64,000 nucleotides of DNA from Acetobacteraceae bacterium (GCA_947475245.1 CANJLW010000004.1:62001-126000); one strand, 5' to 3'; numbered from the stretch's first letter, positions 1 to 8,966 are shown. Translations and numbers: made by a program. Notes: a model not told the origin generated them from the sequence alone.

Positions 1-801
1 GAACGCCGCCGCCACGGTCGCGTCCATGCCGTCGAGCACCATGTTCTCCGGCACCGCCAGCCGCAGCCCGTCCAACGATGCCGCATCCGGCGCCACCACC
101 GCTTCACCCGCCAGAATCGCATCGATGATCGCCGAACACCCGACCGTCGGCGTTAACGGTCCCACCGAATCCAGCGACGGCGCCAGCGGCAACACCCCCG
201 TGATCGGCACCCGCCGAGCGGTCGGCTTGTAACCGACGATGCCGCAGAAGGCGGCGGGGATGCGGCAGGAACCGCCGGTATCCGTGCCCAGCCCCGCGGC
301 GGCCATGCCGTCCGCCACTGCGACGCCGGTGCCCGAGGAACTCCCGCCGGGAATGCGCCCCGACGCGCGATCCCACGGGCTGGCGGGCGTGCCGTAATGC
401 GGGTTGATGCCCAGGCCGGAAAACGCGAATTCCGTCATGTTCACCCGACCCATCGGGATGAAACCCGCCGCCAGCATGCGCGCCACGACCGGCGCGTTGG
501 CCGTCGCCGCCGGCGCGTCGGCCAGCACGGCGGACCCGGCCGGAGTCGGCTCTCCCGCGATATCGAACAAATCCTTCAGCGCGATCGGAATCCCCGCGAA
601 CCGCCCCGGCGCGCGCCCGACCTTGCGCAGCGCATCCGCCGCGTCCGCCATCGCCCGCGCCTGTTCGGCATGCACCTTGATGAACGCCCGCGCGCCCTCC
701 CCCGCCGGGTCGGCGATCCGCGCCAGCGAGTCCTCGATCAACATTCGGCTTGTGGTCGCGCCACTCGCCAGGGCCTGGGCGATCGCCTCGATACTGCGCA
801 T
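1..801 (-). CDS. Amidase (amidase-signature family), C-terminus cut by window edge
   Basis: Only the N-terminal 267 residues are inside the window; the gene continues past base 1. The ATG reads MRSIEAIAQAL. All three parts of the amidase-signature catalytic triad are visible: the lysine in IALKDLFD, the cis-serine in the glycine/serine loop GGSSSGTG, and the nucleophilic serine in GTDTGGSCRIPAAFCG. This family hydrolyses amide bonds of small carboxamides or transamidates; the substrate cannot be read from the sequence. It is divergent from the epimerase gene, with 32 bases between the two starts. It is cytoplasmic, with no signal peptide. Confidence 0.9.
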   Translation of the reverse strand, partial: MRSIEAIAQALASGATTSRMLIEDSLARIADPAGEGARAFIKVHAEQARAMADAADALRKVGRAPGRFAGIPIALKDLFDIAGEPTPAGSAVLADAPAATANAPVVARMLAAGFIPMGRVNMTEFAFSGLGINPHYGTPASPWDRASGRIPGGSSSGTGVAVADGMAAAGLGTDTGGSCRIPAAFCGIVGYKPTARRVPITGVLPLAPSLDSVGPLTPTVGCSAIIDAILAGEAVVAPDAASLDGLRLAVPENMVLDGMDATVAAAF

Positions 802-833
802 GATGACTCCTATCGTTTCCAGGAGAGCATGCC

Positions 834-1664
834 ATGACCGACGCGCCAACCAAACCCGTTCTGCTGACCGGAGCCTCCGGCGCCCTCGGCCGTATGTTGA
901 CCAAATCCCTCTCGGCCCTCGGCTGGACCCTGCGCCTGACCGATATCGCGCCGTTTCCCGATCCGGTGCCCGCCGGCGCCGCCTTCACCAAGGCCGACCT
1001 GAACGACGGCCCGACCATTCTGCGCCTGGCCGAGGGCTGCGGAGCGATCATCCATCTGGGCGGCGTGTCGGTGGAACGCCCGTTCGAGGAAGTCCTCGGC
1101 CCCAACATCCGCGGCCTCTTCCACATCTACGAAGCCGCTCGGCGTGAAAAAGCACGCGTGATCTTCGCCTCCTCGAACCATTCGATCGGCTTCCACGAAC
1201 GCACCGAAACGATCGGCGCCGATACCCAGTTCCTGCCCGACGGATTTTACGGGCTGTCGAAGGCCTATGGCGAACTGATGGGGCGGCTGTACTGGTTCAA
1301 GCATGGGGTGGAGAGCGTGTTTCTGCGCATCGGATCGTGCCATCCCGAACCGATCGACGCGCGCGCCCTGGCAAGCTGGCTGTCTTATGCCGACCTGTCG
1401 CGCCTGATGGTGCGTTGTGTGGAGACGCCGACCGTCGGCTGCTGCGTGGTCTGGGGCGCGTCGAACAACAAGGCGATGACCTGGTGGCGCGACGACGCGC
1501 GAGAGGCACTGGGTTGGACGCCGCGAGACAGCGCGGATCCCTATGCCGGGCAACTGGCGGGCCGGGTCACGGACAATCCGGTGGTGGAACGCTATATGGG
1601 CGGGGCGTTCTGCGGCATCGACTACACCCGCTCCGCCCCCGCGCCGGCGATGCTGTTCGACTAA
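834..1664 (+). CDS. NAD-dependent epimerase/dehydratase, uronate-dehydrogenase-like
   Basis: A 276-residue extended short-chain dehydrogenase. The Rossmann motif GASGALG is at residues 13-19 and the catalytic YxxxK at Tyr139/Lys143. The stretch SNHSIGFHER and the later RIGSCHPEP...SWLSYADLSRL resemble uronate dehydrogenases, which oxidise hexuronates to aldarolactones with NAD. The start is preceded by an AGGAGA ribosome-binding site and is divergent from the amidase. Uronate as substrate is inferred from similarity; a generic sugar-nucleotide epimerase is less likely because the protein is short. Confidence 0.8.
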   Translation: MTDAPTKPVLLTGASGALGRMLTKSLSALGWTLRLTDIAPFPDPVPAGAAFTKADLNDGPTILRLAEGCGAIIHLGGVSVERPFEEVLGPNIRGLFHIYEAARREKARVIFASSNHSIGFHERTETIGADTQFLPDGFYGLSKAYGELMGRLYWFKHGVESVFLRIGSCHPEPIDARALASWLSYADLSRLMVRCVETPTVGCCVVWGASNNKAMTWWRDDAREALGWTPRDSADPYAGQLAGRVTDNPVVERYMGGAFCGIDYTRSAPAPAMLFD

Positions 1665-1740
1665 GGCCGCCGCCCCTCGGTCGCGCCGTCAGGAGCGGTC
1701 GGGGGGTCTGCAAAAATTGTTGGCGCGAAATTTTCGGCGC

Positions 1741-1754
1741 GATACGAACGTATC
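1741..1754. promoter_or_regulatory. Perfect-arm palindrome GATACG-AA-CGTATC just before a small gene
   Basis: Two 6-base arms are separated by AA and end at the base before the ATG at 1755. A related half-sequence (ATCGTATCG) recurs within the first codons. It could be an operator or an initiation-blocking hairpin; neither is proven. Confidence 0.3.
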
Positions 1755-2069
1755 ATGAACATCGTATCGCACCCAAAGCGCCCCGCGCCACGGAGTCCGC
1801 GCGGCGGCAATCCCGACGACGCCGCCCAACCCTGCGACATCGACTGGGCCGCCGGCCGGGAACGCGCCAGAATCCTGCGCGCCCTGCTGCGGGACGGCAT
1901 CGACGATCCGGCGGTCTGGCTCACCGCCCTACCGCCGCCGAAGCAATCGATCCGTCCCGCGCTGGCCGCTACTTCTGCCGCCAGGGCAGACCGTCGGTCT
2001 TCCAACCCGCTGTGCGTCCCCGATGCCCCTCGGCATCCGGCGGGCCTTCAAAACCGTCCGCCACGTTGA
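1755..2069 (+). CDS. Hypothetical small protein (104 aa)
   Basis: The protein is not recognised. Residues 25-70 look protein-like, with a predicted helix (AAGRERARILRALLRDGIDDPAVWLTAL), and their codons have GC-rich third positions like neighbouring genes. The last third lies tail-to-tail over the rhodanese gene and has poor codon use, so the true protein may be shorter or the frame may not be expressed. There is no clear ribosome-binding site; a palindrome abuts the start codon. Confidence 0.35.
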   Translation: MNIVSHPKRPAPRSPRGGNPDDAAQPCDIDWAAGRERARILRALLRDGIDDPAVWLTALPPPKQSIRPALAATSAARADRRSSNPLCVPDAPRHPAGLQNRPPR

Positions 2070-2379
2070 ATACATGCGTGAAGCCGGCGGCACGTGCGGC
2101 CTCCGCCGCCGCCAGGCTGCGCACGCCGCTGCGGCAGATGAAGTAGATGTGGTTCGCGGGGGTCAGGCCTTCCGCCGCCAGGCCACGTTCGAAGTCCGCG
2201 TTGCGCTGCATGGTCGGATAGACCTGCCACGCCAGCAGCACGGCCTGCTTGCCGGCCGCGCTCAGATCGGGCACCCCGACGAAGTTCCATTCCGCGTCGG
2301 TACGGACATCGACAAGCCGTGCCTCCGACTGGGTCTTAAGGGCTTCCCAAACCTGCGTGGGCGGCACATTCTGAACCAT
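1969..2379 (-). CDS. Rhodanese-like sulfurtransferase
   Basis: A 136-residue single-domain rhodanese. The VDVRTDAEW element is near residues 23-31 and the active-site loop CRSGVRS begins at Cys82, the residue that carries the persulfide. It is expected to move sulfane sulfur to a thiol acceptor in the cytoplasm. It is divergent from a cysteine synthase gene with 32 bases between starts, which suggests shared control of sulfur assimilation. The length is normal for the single-domain group. Confidence 0.9.
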   Translation of the reverse strand: MVQNVPPTQVWEALKTQSEARLVDVRTDAEWNFVGVPDLSAAGKQAVLLAWQVYPTMQRNADFERGLAAEGLTPANHIYFICRSGVRSLAAAEAARAAGFTHVFNVADGFEGPPDAEGHRGRTAGWKTDGLPWRQK

Positions 2380-2411
2380 AATTTTCTCTCTCCGAACTCA
2401 ACGAGGACCCG

Positions 2412-3416
2412 ATGACCGCTCTGTATCACGGCACTGCCTGGCAGGATGACATGGCCGCCGCGATCGGCAACACCCCACTGATCCGCCTGCGGCGCGCGTC
2501 GGAGGCAACCGGTTGCAACATCCTGGGCAAGGCGGAGTTCATGAACCCCGGCGGTTCGGTCAAGGATCGCGCCGGGTTGTACATCATCAAGGACGCCGAG
2601 GATCGCGGCGTGCTGAAGCCCGGCGGCACCATCGTGGAAGGCACCGCCGGCAATACCGGCATCGGCCTGACGCTGGTCGGCAACGCCCGCGGCTATCGCT
2701 GCGTCATCGTCATGCCGGACACCCAGAGCAAGGAGAAGATCGACTTCCTGCGCATGATCGGCGCCGATCTGCGGCTGGTCCCGGCCAAGCCGTACCGCGA
2801 TCCCGGCAACTACGTCCACGTCTCCCGCCGCATGGCGGAGGAAACCGGCGGAGTCTGGGCCAACCAGTTCGACAACCTCGCCAATCGAGAGGGGCATCGC
2901 ATCTCCACCGGCCCGGAAATCTGGGATCAGACCCAAGGCAAGATCGACGCCTTCACCTGCGCCTGCGGCACCGGCGGCACGCTGGCCGGCGTCGCGATGG
3001 CGCTGAAGGAACGCAATCCGGGCGTCCGGATCGTGCTTGCCGATCCCGAAGGCAGCGGCCTTTACGGCTGGGTCAAGAACAACGACCTGACCGTGGAAGG
3101 CAGTTCGATCACCGAGGGTATCGGCCAGGGGCGCGTGCCCGAGAATCTGGCCGGCGCGCCGATCGACGACGCCGAACGCATTCCCGACGCCGAAGCGCTG
3201 GAGCAGATTTACGACGTACTGATTCACGAGGGCCTGTCGGTCGGCACCTCCGCCGGCGTCAACATCGCCGCCGCGATCCGTATCGCCAAGGCGATGGGAC
3301 CGGGGCACACGATCGTTACGATCCTGTGCGACGGCGGCTCTCGCTATCAGTCGAAACTGTTCAACCCCGCGTTCCTGCGCGAGAAGGGATTGCCGGTGCC
3401 GAGCTGGCTGGTTTGA
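2412..3416 (+). CDS. cysK: Cysteine synthase family PLP enzyme
   Basis: A 334-residue fold-type II PLP enzyme. The Schiff-base lysine is Lys51 in GGSVKDRAG, the substrate loop is EGTAGNTGIGL (about residues 76-86), and the phosphate-binding glycine loop is CGTGGTLAG. It makes cysteine from O-acetylserine and sulfide, or acts on a closely related substrate. A cystathionine beta-synthase-type role is possible, but there is no CBS domain. The divergent rhodanese neighbour supports a sulfur role. The downstream gene converges with a 12-base gap. Confidence 0.85.
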   Translation: MTALYHGTAWQDDMAAAIGNTPLIRLRRASEATGCNILGKAEFMNPGGSVKDRAGLYIIKDAEDRGVLKPGGTIVEGTAGNTGIGLTLVGNARGYRCVIVMPDTQSKEKIDFLRMIGADLRLVPAKPYRDPGNYVHVSRRMAEETGGVWANQFDNLANREGHRISTGPEIWDQTQGKIDAFTCACGTGGTLAGVAMALKERNPGVRIVLADPEGSGLYGWVKNNDLTVEGSSITEGIGQGRVPENLAGAPIDDAERIPDAEALEQIYDVLIHEGLSVGTSAGVNIAAAIRIAKAMGPGHTIVTILCDGGSRYQSKLFNPAFLREKGLPVPSWLV

Positions 3417-3428
3417 TACGAATTCAGT

Positions 3429-4535
3429 TCAGTTGAAGAAACGCGCCGGCCGGAATTCCGCCAGTTCCGGTCTGACGCGACCGAGCATCACCTCGTCCGC
3501 GACGGCGGCACCCAGGAAGGGCGACATCGTCACGCCGCTATGGGTGACCGCGACGTAGTAGCCATCGACGCGCGGCAGGGGACCGACCGCGGTCAGCCCG
3601 TCGCGCGGGATCGGGCGGATGCCGATACGCACCGCCTCCGCCCGGACATCGCCGATCGCCGGCAACAGACGGCGCGCGCGGTCCATGATCTCCCGCGCTT
3701 GCGCCAGGTCGGGGGAGGCAACGGCGTCGGCGGGCACGGTCGGATCGATCTGCTCCCAATGCAGCATCAACCGGCCGGCGCCGTCGGGCCGCCCGTTGAC
3801 GACGGAACTGTGCACGACATGACGCAATCCGGTAGCGACCGGCGGGGTGAACACCAACAGCCCGACGGTCGGCGCCAACGGCACGTGCAGGGCCGTGTCG
3901 CGGATCGCCGTGTTCGACAGGCGTCCGGCGCAGTTCACCACCATATCGGCCTCGTGCACCGTGCCGTCGGCCAGCGTCACGCCGCAAACCCGCCCGCCCC
4001 GCGTCAGCAGATCGGCGACCCGCGCGCCCAGCACCAAAGTCGCGCCGAACAGCCCGCGCGCGGCCGACAGCATGGCATGCGCGTAGGGTACGGGATCGAG
4101 CCAGCCTTCGTCGGGGAAGTAACCGATCGGGGAGTCCCCGACCGTCGCCGGATCGATCTCCGGCTCCAACGCCGCGAGATCGGATTTGGAGATCCACTCC
4201 GCGCGGTAGTTCCAGGCCTGTAGCTGGGCGACGTTATCGCGCAGCGCCTCGATCTCCTCAGCCGCCACCCATTCGATGCTGCCGCCGCCGTGCCACCACG
4301 GCGTGGCGCCGAATTCGTCCTTCAGCGCCGCGTGCGCCGCCATGCCCGCGACGTTCAGCGCATGATAGGCGAATGGCCGTTTACGATGCGAATTGGTCCA
4401 GGCGAAGCTGGTCCCGGACGTGCCGCCGCCGGCTCTGCCGGCTTCCAGGACCGTGACCTTCGCCCCGGCCTGCGCGAGGCGATAGGCGGCGGACGCACCC
4501 AGCACGCCCGCGCCGATGACGATGATCTTGGTCAC
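3429..4535 (-). CDS. FAD-dependent D-amino-acid-oxidase-type oxidoreductase
   Basis: A 368-residue DAO-family flavoenzyme. The N-terminal FAD motif GAGVLGAS directly follows the start, and the C-terminal GIRPIPRDGLTAVGPLP...VAVTHSGVTMSPFLG is typical of the glycine/sarcosine oxidase group. I chose the GTG at 4535: it is preceded by GGAGG, overlaps the stop of the upstream dioxygenase gene by four bases, and places the Rossmann motif at residue 8. The frame stays open further upstream but reads through the dioxygenase gene. It likely oxidises an amine or amino acid; the substrate is unknown. It is third in an apparent operon. Confidence 0.85.
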   Translation of the reverse strand: MTKIIVIGAGVLGASAAYRLAQAGAKVTVLEAGRAGGGTSGTSFAWTNSHRKRPFAYHALNVAGMAAHAALKDEFGATPWWHGGGSIEWVAAEEIEALRDNVAQLQAWNYRAEWISKSDLAALEPEIDPATVGDSPIGYFPDEGWLDPVPYAHAMLSAARGLFGATLVLGARVADLLTRGGRVCGVTLADGTVHEADMVVNCAGRLSNTAIRDTALHVPLAPTVGLLVFTPPVATGLRHVVHSSVVNGRPDGAGRLMLHWEQIDPTVPADAVASPDLAQAREIMDRARRLLPAIGDVRAEAVRIGIRPIPRDGLTAVGPLPRVDGYYVAVTHSGVTMSPFLGAAVADEVMLGRVRPELAEFRPARFFN

Positions 4536-5587
4536 GCGGCCTCCTTGCGGGCCGCCATCGCCGCGAGAAAGCGCGACGGCGTTTCCATGAACGGGGTGCG
4601 CTGCCGCAGCCAGCCCTCGTGATCGTCCGCGCCGTGCATGCCCTGATTGGCGGGCATCGTGGGCCAGGACGGCACCGTCAGCCACAGCCGCATCAGATGC
4701 CGCCGCCGCGCGACATCCGGCCAGTCCTGATAACCGGTGCGCCCGTGCAGGATGATCCGGTTGTTCAGGAACTGGATGTCGCCTTCGCCGATACTCATGT
4801 CCAAATGGAATTCGGGCGATGCGGCCAGACGCTCCAACTCGTCCAGCGCTTCGATCTGCAAATCCGTCATGACGGTGTCGCCGTATGCCACCGCGCGCTT
4901 GGGATAGAGGCCGGAAATGTTGCACGACAACACGCCGGTCGCACGGGAGAAAATCGCGACCCGGCGTACCAGACGGCCGGAGCCGAGTTCGGCGTCGCGT
5001 TCCATCCGTCGGACCGTGTATTCGTTATACAACGTTTCCAGCAGATCGGGCCGGGTTTCCAGCAGCCGGTCGTGGATCGCGCCGACGCTGGCGATGCGGC
5101 TCATGCCCCCGGACTGGGCGGAACGCAGGCACATCAACGAAACGATGTCGCAGGTATCGGTATGAAAGCGTTGCGCGCCGCCGGCGTGATAGCCGCGCAC
5201 TTCTTCGGACACGATATCGCTGATGTCGATGACGTGGCCCAGCAATTCGCCCAGGAAGGATTGCGGCGCGGGCACGCCGAACCAGGACCCCAACCCGACA
5301 TAGATGCGCGCCATGTCGTCGGTCGAATAGCGCTCTCGCGGCAACCCGCGCAGCAGCACGAAGCCGCGGCCGAAGCGCAACTCGTCCCGCATCGCCAGCA
5401 GTTTAGGCCCGAGAGTGGGGAGCGCGAAGAGCGCGGGGGTGATGGCGGGGAAATCGACATCCGGCAGGGCGGCCAGCGCCGCGTCGATCTCCGCGACATC
5501 GGGGGCCGACAGCGTGTGCAAACCGTTGGTGCGATAGTCGATCCGGGAGCCAAGCCAGGCACCGGGTCCCGATACGGGCTGGATCAT
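4532..5587 (-). CDS. TauD/TfdA-family Fe(II)/2-oxoglutarate dioxygenase
   Basis: A 351-residue dioxygenase with the facial-triad ligands His142-x-Asp144 (FHTDTCD) and a distal His281 (ILHGRTGYQD). An arginine near residue 300 suits binding of 2-oxoglutarate. This family hydroxylates small organic acids, often cleaving a C-S, C-O or C-N bond. The start overlaps the stop of the upstream CoA-transferase gene (ATGA) and its own stop overlaps the FAD enzyme start, so the three are translationally coupled. The substrate is not evident. Confidence 0.87.
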   Translation of the reverse strand: MIQPVSGPGAWLGSRIDYRTNGLHTLSAPDVAEIDAALAALPDVDFPAITPALFALPTLGPKLLAMRDELRFGRGFVLLRGLPRERYSTDDMARIYVGLGSWFGVPAPQSFLGELLGHVIDISDIVSEEVRGYHAGGAQRFHTDTCDIVSLMCLRSAQSGGMSRIASVGAIHDRLLETRPDLLETLYNEYTVRRMERDAELGSGRLVRRVAIFSRATGVLSCNISGLYPKRAVAYGDTVMTDLQIEALDELERLAASPEFHLDMSIGEGDIQFLNNRIILHGRTGYQDWPDVARRRHLMRLWLTVPSWPTMPANQGMHGADDHEGWLRQRTPFMETPSRFLAAMAARKEAA

Positions 5588-6768
5588 GCGGCGTGTTCCT
5601 TTGCCTGCAGAGCATCGATGGCGGCGTCGTTATAGCCGAGTTCGGCGAGGATTTCGGCATTATGCTGCCCCAAACCCGGCCCGCCGTCGCGAATTGTCGC
5701 CGGCGTGACCGAAAACCGCGCGGCGGGGCGCGCCTGGCGCAGCCGCCCGGCGACGGGATGGTCGGTCTCCACCACGATCCCGTTGGCCTGAATCTGCGGG
5801 TGTTGGATCATCGCCGATCGGGTCAGCACGGGCGCGCAGGGAACGCCCTCCGCCGTCAGGCGCGCCAGCCATTCCGCGGCGGGCCGCGTGCGTAGCACGT
5901 CCTGCGTCATCGACAGGCGGTCGTTGATGTTGCGCTGGCGCAGCGCCGGGGTCTTGAAGCGCGGATCGTCCAGCCATTCCGGCTTTTCCAGCGCGCGGGT
6001 CAGCGCGACCCATTCCTTGTTCGACTGCACCGCGGCGCTGATGTGGTCGGTGGCGGTTTCGTAGATCAGATCGATGAAGCTGGCGGCTTCCTGCTGCGGG
6101 AATTCTCCGCCGACGAAGGTCTGGCTGCCCATGTCCGACGCCCACAGGAACGCGATCACCGCATCCAGCATCGACAGGCGGATATGCTGGCCCTGCCCGG
6201 TGCGTTCGCGCGACAGCAGCGCGGCGGTGATGGCCTGCGCGGCGGATACCGCCGTCAGCTTGTCCGGCACGATGGTGCGCACCAGTCTCGGCCGTTCGGC
6301 ATCCGATCCCGCCTGGATGGTGGCGAGGCCGGACATCGACTGCACCAGCGGGTCATAGACCGGCTTGCCCGCGAACGGGCCTGCTTCGCCGAATCCGCTG
6401 ATGGAGACATAGACGATGTCGTGCTTCACCGCCCGCACCGCGTCTTCGCCCAACCCCATCCGATCGGCGACGCCGGGGCGGAAGTTCTGCACGAACACAT
6501 CCGCGGTGGCGCACAGCTTCAGCAGCGCCGCCTTTGCCTCCGGCAGTTTCAGGTCGAGCGCCAGAGACCGCTTGTTGCGGTTGTTGTTCAGGAACGAGGC
6601 GGAGAAGTCGTTCCGTCGGTTATTCGCCGCCCTTGTATGATCGCCGCCGTCGGGGTTTTCGACCTTGATCACGTCGGCCCCCTGATCCGCCAGGATCATC
6701 GTGGCATAGGGCCCCGAGATCATCGATGTCAGGTCTACGATCCGATAGCCGTGCAGCGGTCCGGGCAT
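5584..6768 (-). CDS. Family III (CaiB/BaiF) acyl-CoA transferase
   Basis: A 394-residue enzyme that starts MPGPLHGYRIVDLTSMISGP, the usual CaiB N-terminus. The start at 6768 has GGGGAG eight bases upstream; a start ten codons earlier is open but has no better ribosome-binding site. The expected nucleophilic aspartate is present in LSMLDAVIAF. The family moves CoA between carboxylic acids through an enzyme-bound anhydride. It is first in an operon with the dioxygenase and FAD genes, and a second paralogue lies directly upstream on the same strand. Confidence 0.88.
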   Translation of the reverse strand: MPGPLHGYRIVDLTSMISGPYATMILADQGADVIKVENPDGGDHTRAANNRRNDFSASFLNNNRNKRSLALDLKLPEAKAALLKLCATADVFVQNFRPGVADRMGLGEDAVRAVKHDIVYVSISGFGEAGPFAGKPVYDPLVQSMSGLATIQAGSDAERPRLVRTIVPDKLTAVSAAQAITAALLSRERTGQGQHIRLSMLDAVIAFLWASDMGSQTFVGGEFPQQEAASFIDLIYETATDHISAAVQSNKEWVALTRALEKPEWLDDPRFKTPALRQRNINDRLSMTQDVLRTRPAAEWLARLTAEGVPCAPVLTRSAMIQHPQIQANGIVVETDHPVAGRLRQARPAARFSVTPATIRDGGPGLGQHNAEILAELGYNDAAIDALQAKEHAA

Positions 6769-6819
6769 GGTGGCTCCCCACAAATTCCCCGCAACCATAC
6801 GGCTGCTGCCCCGCCGCTG

Positions 6820-7950
6820 TCACGGGACCTTGATCGCGCGCAACGCGGCCTCCGTCCCCGCCCCCAGGCGCGGCGCGGCGTTGCGGATCGGCGGGCGCAC
6901 GCCGTCGAACGACAGCGCCGGTCCGGTCAGCCGGTAGTCTTCGCCGGGCACTGCCAGCATCATGTCCAGCGCGCGCACCTGCGGTTCGGCCATCGCCTCC
7001 GGCAGGGTATTGATCGGCGCGGCCGGCACGCCGGCGGCTTCCAGACGGGCGATCCATTCGGCGCGCGGCGTCAGACGCAGGATTTCCGCCATCAGCACCG
7101 TCAGCGTGTTCAGATTGTTCAGCCGAGAGCGGTTGGTGGCGAAGCGTTCGTCGTCGGACCATTCGGGGCGGCCGAGTTCGCGCGCCAGTTTGGCGAACAG
7201 GCGGTCGTTGCCGCAACAGATGATGAACGGTCCGTCCTTGGCCTGAAACGCCTCGTACGGCGCCAAGGCGGGATGGCCGGATCGGTGCTTCGCCGGCATC
7301 GGGTCGCCGTTGGCCCAGGCGTCGCCGCGCTGCGCGGCCCACACCATCGCGGTTTCCAGCAGAGAGGCCGTCACGATGCAGCCTCGCCCGGTCGTTTCGC
7401 GATTCCGCAGCGCGGCCAGCGCGCCGATCACGATCCACATACCGGTGCCCTGATCGCACACGGCGACGCCCATGCGCATCGGCGGATCGTCCGGCCCGCC
7501 ATTGGTGCTCGACAGCCCGCTATAGGCCTGGATCAAGGGTTCGTAGCCGGGACGATCGCGCATCGGACCGACGTGGCCGAAGGCCGAGATGGCGCAGTAA
7601 ATCAGCCGAGGGTGGCGCGCCGTCAGCGACGGCCCGTCGATGCCCAGGTCGTCCGGCACGCCTGGCCGCAGATTATGGATCAGAATGTCCGCGGTCGCCG
7701 CCAGACGCTCAAAATCCGCTTTGCCGGCGGCGCTTTTCAGGTCGAGCGCGACGGATTGCTTGTTACGATTGACCATGTGAAAGGTCAGCGCGTCGCCATG
7801 GCGGAAATCCGGCCCCATGCGACGCGCATCGTCGCCGCCTTCGACGCGTTCGATCTTCAGCACCTCGGCGCCCAAATCGCCCAGGATCGCGCCGGCGAAG
7901 GGCGCGGACAGGACCTGACCGAGTTCCAGAACGCGGATTCCTTGCAGCAT
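6820..7950 (-). CDS. Family III acyl-CoA transferase, second paralogue
   Basis: A 376-residue CaiB/BaiF protein beginning MLQGIRVLELGQVLSAPFAG. A GGGAGG ribosome-binding site supports the start at 7950. At the position where the family usually has an aspartate nucleophile (as in LLDAA) this copy reads SLLETAM, so glutamate may replace it. The adjacent paralogue keeps aspartate. It is divergent (59 bases between starts) from the HMG-CoA-lyase-like gene, so a shared promoter region is likely and the two may serve one pathway. Confidence 0.85.
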   Translation of the reverse strand: MLQGIRVLELGQVLSAPFAGAILGDLGAEVLKIERVEGGDDARRMGPDFRHGDALTFHMVNRNKQSVALDLKSAAGKADFERLAATADILIHNLRPGVPDDLGIDGPSLTARHPRLIYCAISAFGHVGPMRDRPGYEPLIQAYSGLSSTNGGPDDPPMRMGVAVCDQGTGMWIVIGALAALRNRETTGRGCIVTASLLETAMVWAAQRGDAWANGDPMPAKHRSGHPALAPYEAFQAKDGPFIICCGNDRLFAKLARELGRPEWSDDERFATNRSRLNNLNTLTVLMAEILRLTPRAEWIARLEAAGVPAAPINTLPEAMAEPQVRALDMMLAVPGEDYRLTGPALSFDGVRPPIRNAAPRLGAGTEAALRAIKVP

Positions 7951-8009
7951 CCGTAACCTCCCATTATCCACGGTGCCATCATGGCGCGAGAAGCCCGAAG
8001 GAGGAAACA

Positions 8010-8966
8010 GTGACCGATCTGCCAAAGCGGATAGACATCCACGAGGAAGGCCCGCGCGAGGGTTTTCAGATCGAAGCCGGCCCGATTTCCACCGCCGACA
8101 AGGTCCGGTTTTGCGAGGCGCTGGCCGAGACGGGCCTGCACGACGTGCAATGCGTGTCGTTCGTCGACGCGCGCCGGGTGCCGGGCATGGCGGACGCGAT
8201 GGAGGTGGCACAGGCGATCCGCCAACGGCCGGACGTGCATTACACCGGCATCGCGCTGAACCTGCGCGGCTACGAGCGCGCGGTGGAATCGCCGCTGCAC
8301 ATCACCGGCGGCATTCAAATGAGCGCGTCGAACACGTTCTCGCTCCACAACACCAACAAGGACAACGCGCAGACCCTGCACGAGCAGCGTCGGCAGATGG
8401 CGTTCTTCCGCGAACGCGGCATTCCCGTTGAATCGGCTATCGTCATGACCGCGTTCGGCTGCAATTTCGAGGGTGCCGTCGCGCCGGAAACAGTGCGCGA
8501 CTGCGTCGGCGACTTGCTGGCGATCGCCGACGAGTTCGGCGTGACGCTCGATCGCGTTCGGCTGGCCGACACCGTGGGCTGGGCGTCCCCCGCCCAGGTA
8601 CAGCGCGTCCTCGGGCTGGTGCGCGAGAAATGGCCGGACCTTCGCCTGGCCCTGCATCTGCACGACACGCGCGGCACCGGCATGGCCAACGCGTTGATGG
8701 GCCTGCAAATGGGCATCGACAGCTTCGACAGTTCTTGCGCCGGTCTCGGCGGTTGCCCCTTCGCCGGGCACAAGGGCGCGGCGGGCAATATCTGCACCGA
8801 AGACCTGGTCTTCATGGCGCACGAAATGGGTATCGAGACAGGCATCGACCTCGACGCGCTGATCGAATGCGCGCGCATGGCCGAAGACATCGTCGGCCAC
8901 CCGTTGCCCGGTAAGATCATGCATGGCGGCAGCCTGTCGAAGTTCCGTCAGGGAGCCGGCGCATGA
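8010..8966 (+). CDS. HMG-CoA-lyase-like acyl-CoA lyase
   Basis: A 318-residue DRE-TIM-type lyase with a GTG start behind AAGGAGG. The barrel histidine motif LHLHDTRG and the C-terminal cysteine loop GLGGCPFAG match HMG-CoA lyases, which split 3-hydroxy-3-methylglutaryl-CoA into acetyl-CoA and acetoacetate. The N-terminal metal-ligand motif, normally GPRDGLQ, reads GPREGFQ here, so the metal aspartate is glutamate. This makes a different 3-hydroxyacyl-CoA substrate plausible. The stop overlaps the start of the enoyl-CoA hydratase gene. Confidence 0.82.
   Translation: MTDLPKRIDIHEEGPREGFQIEAGPISTADKVRFCEALAETGLHDVQCVSFVDARRVPGMADAMEVAQAIRQRPDVHYTGIALNLRGYERAVESPLHITGGIQMSASNTFSLHNTNKDNAQTLHEQRRQMAFFRERGIPVESAIVMTAFGCNFEGAVAPETVRDCVGDLLAIADEFGVTLDRVRLADTVGWASPAQVQRVLGLVREKWPDLRLALHLHDTRGTGMANALMGLQMGIDSFDSSCAGLGGCPFAGHKGAAGNICTEDLVFMAHEMGIETGIDLDALIECARMAEDIVGHPLPGKIMHGGSLSKFRQGAGA

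Noticed and set aside
104-1126. 340-codon minus-strand frame at the left end
   Set aside because: It is out of frame with the amidase catalytic motifs and runs through the start of the epimerase gene.
6043-7956. 637-codon plus-strand frame opposite the CoA-transferases
   Set aside because: An arginine/histidine-rich shadow frame across two clear genes.
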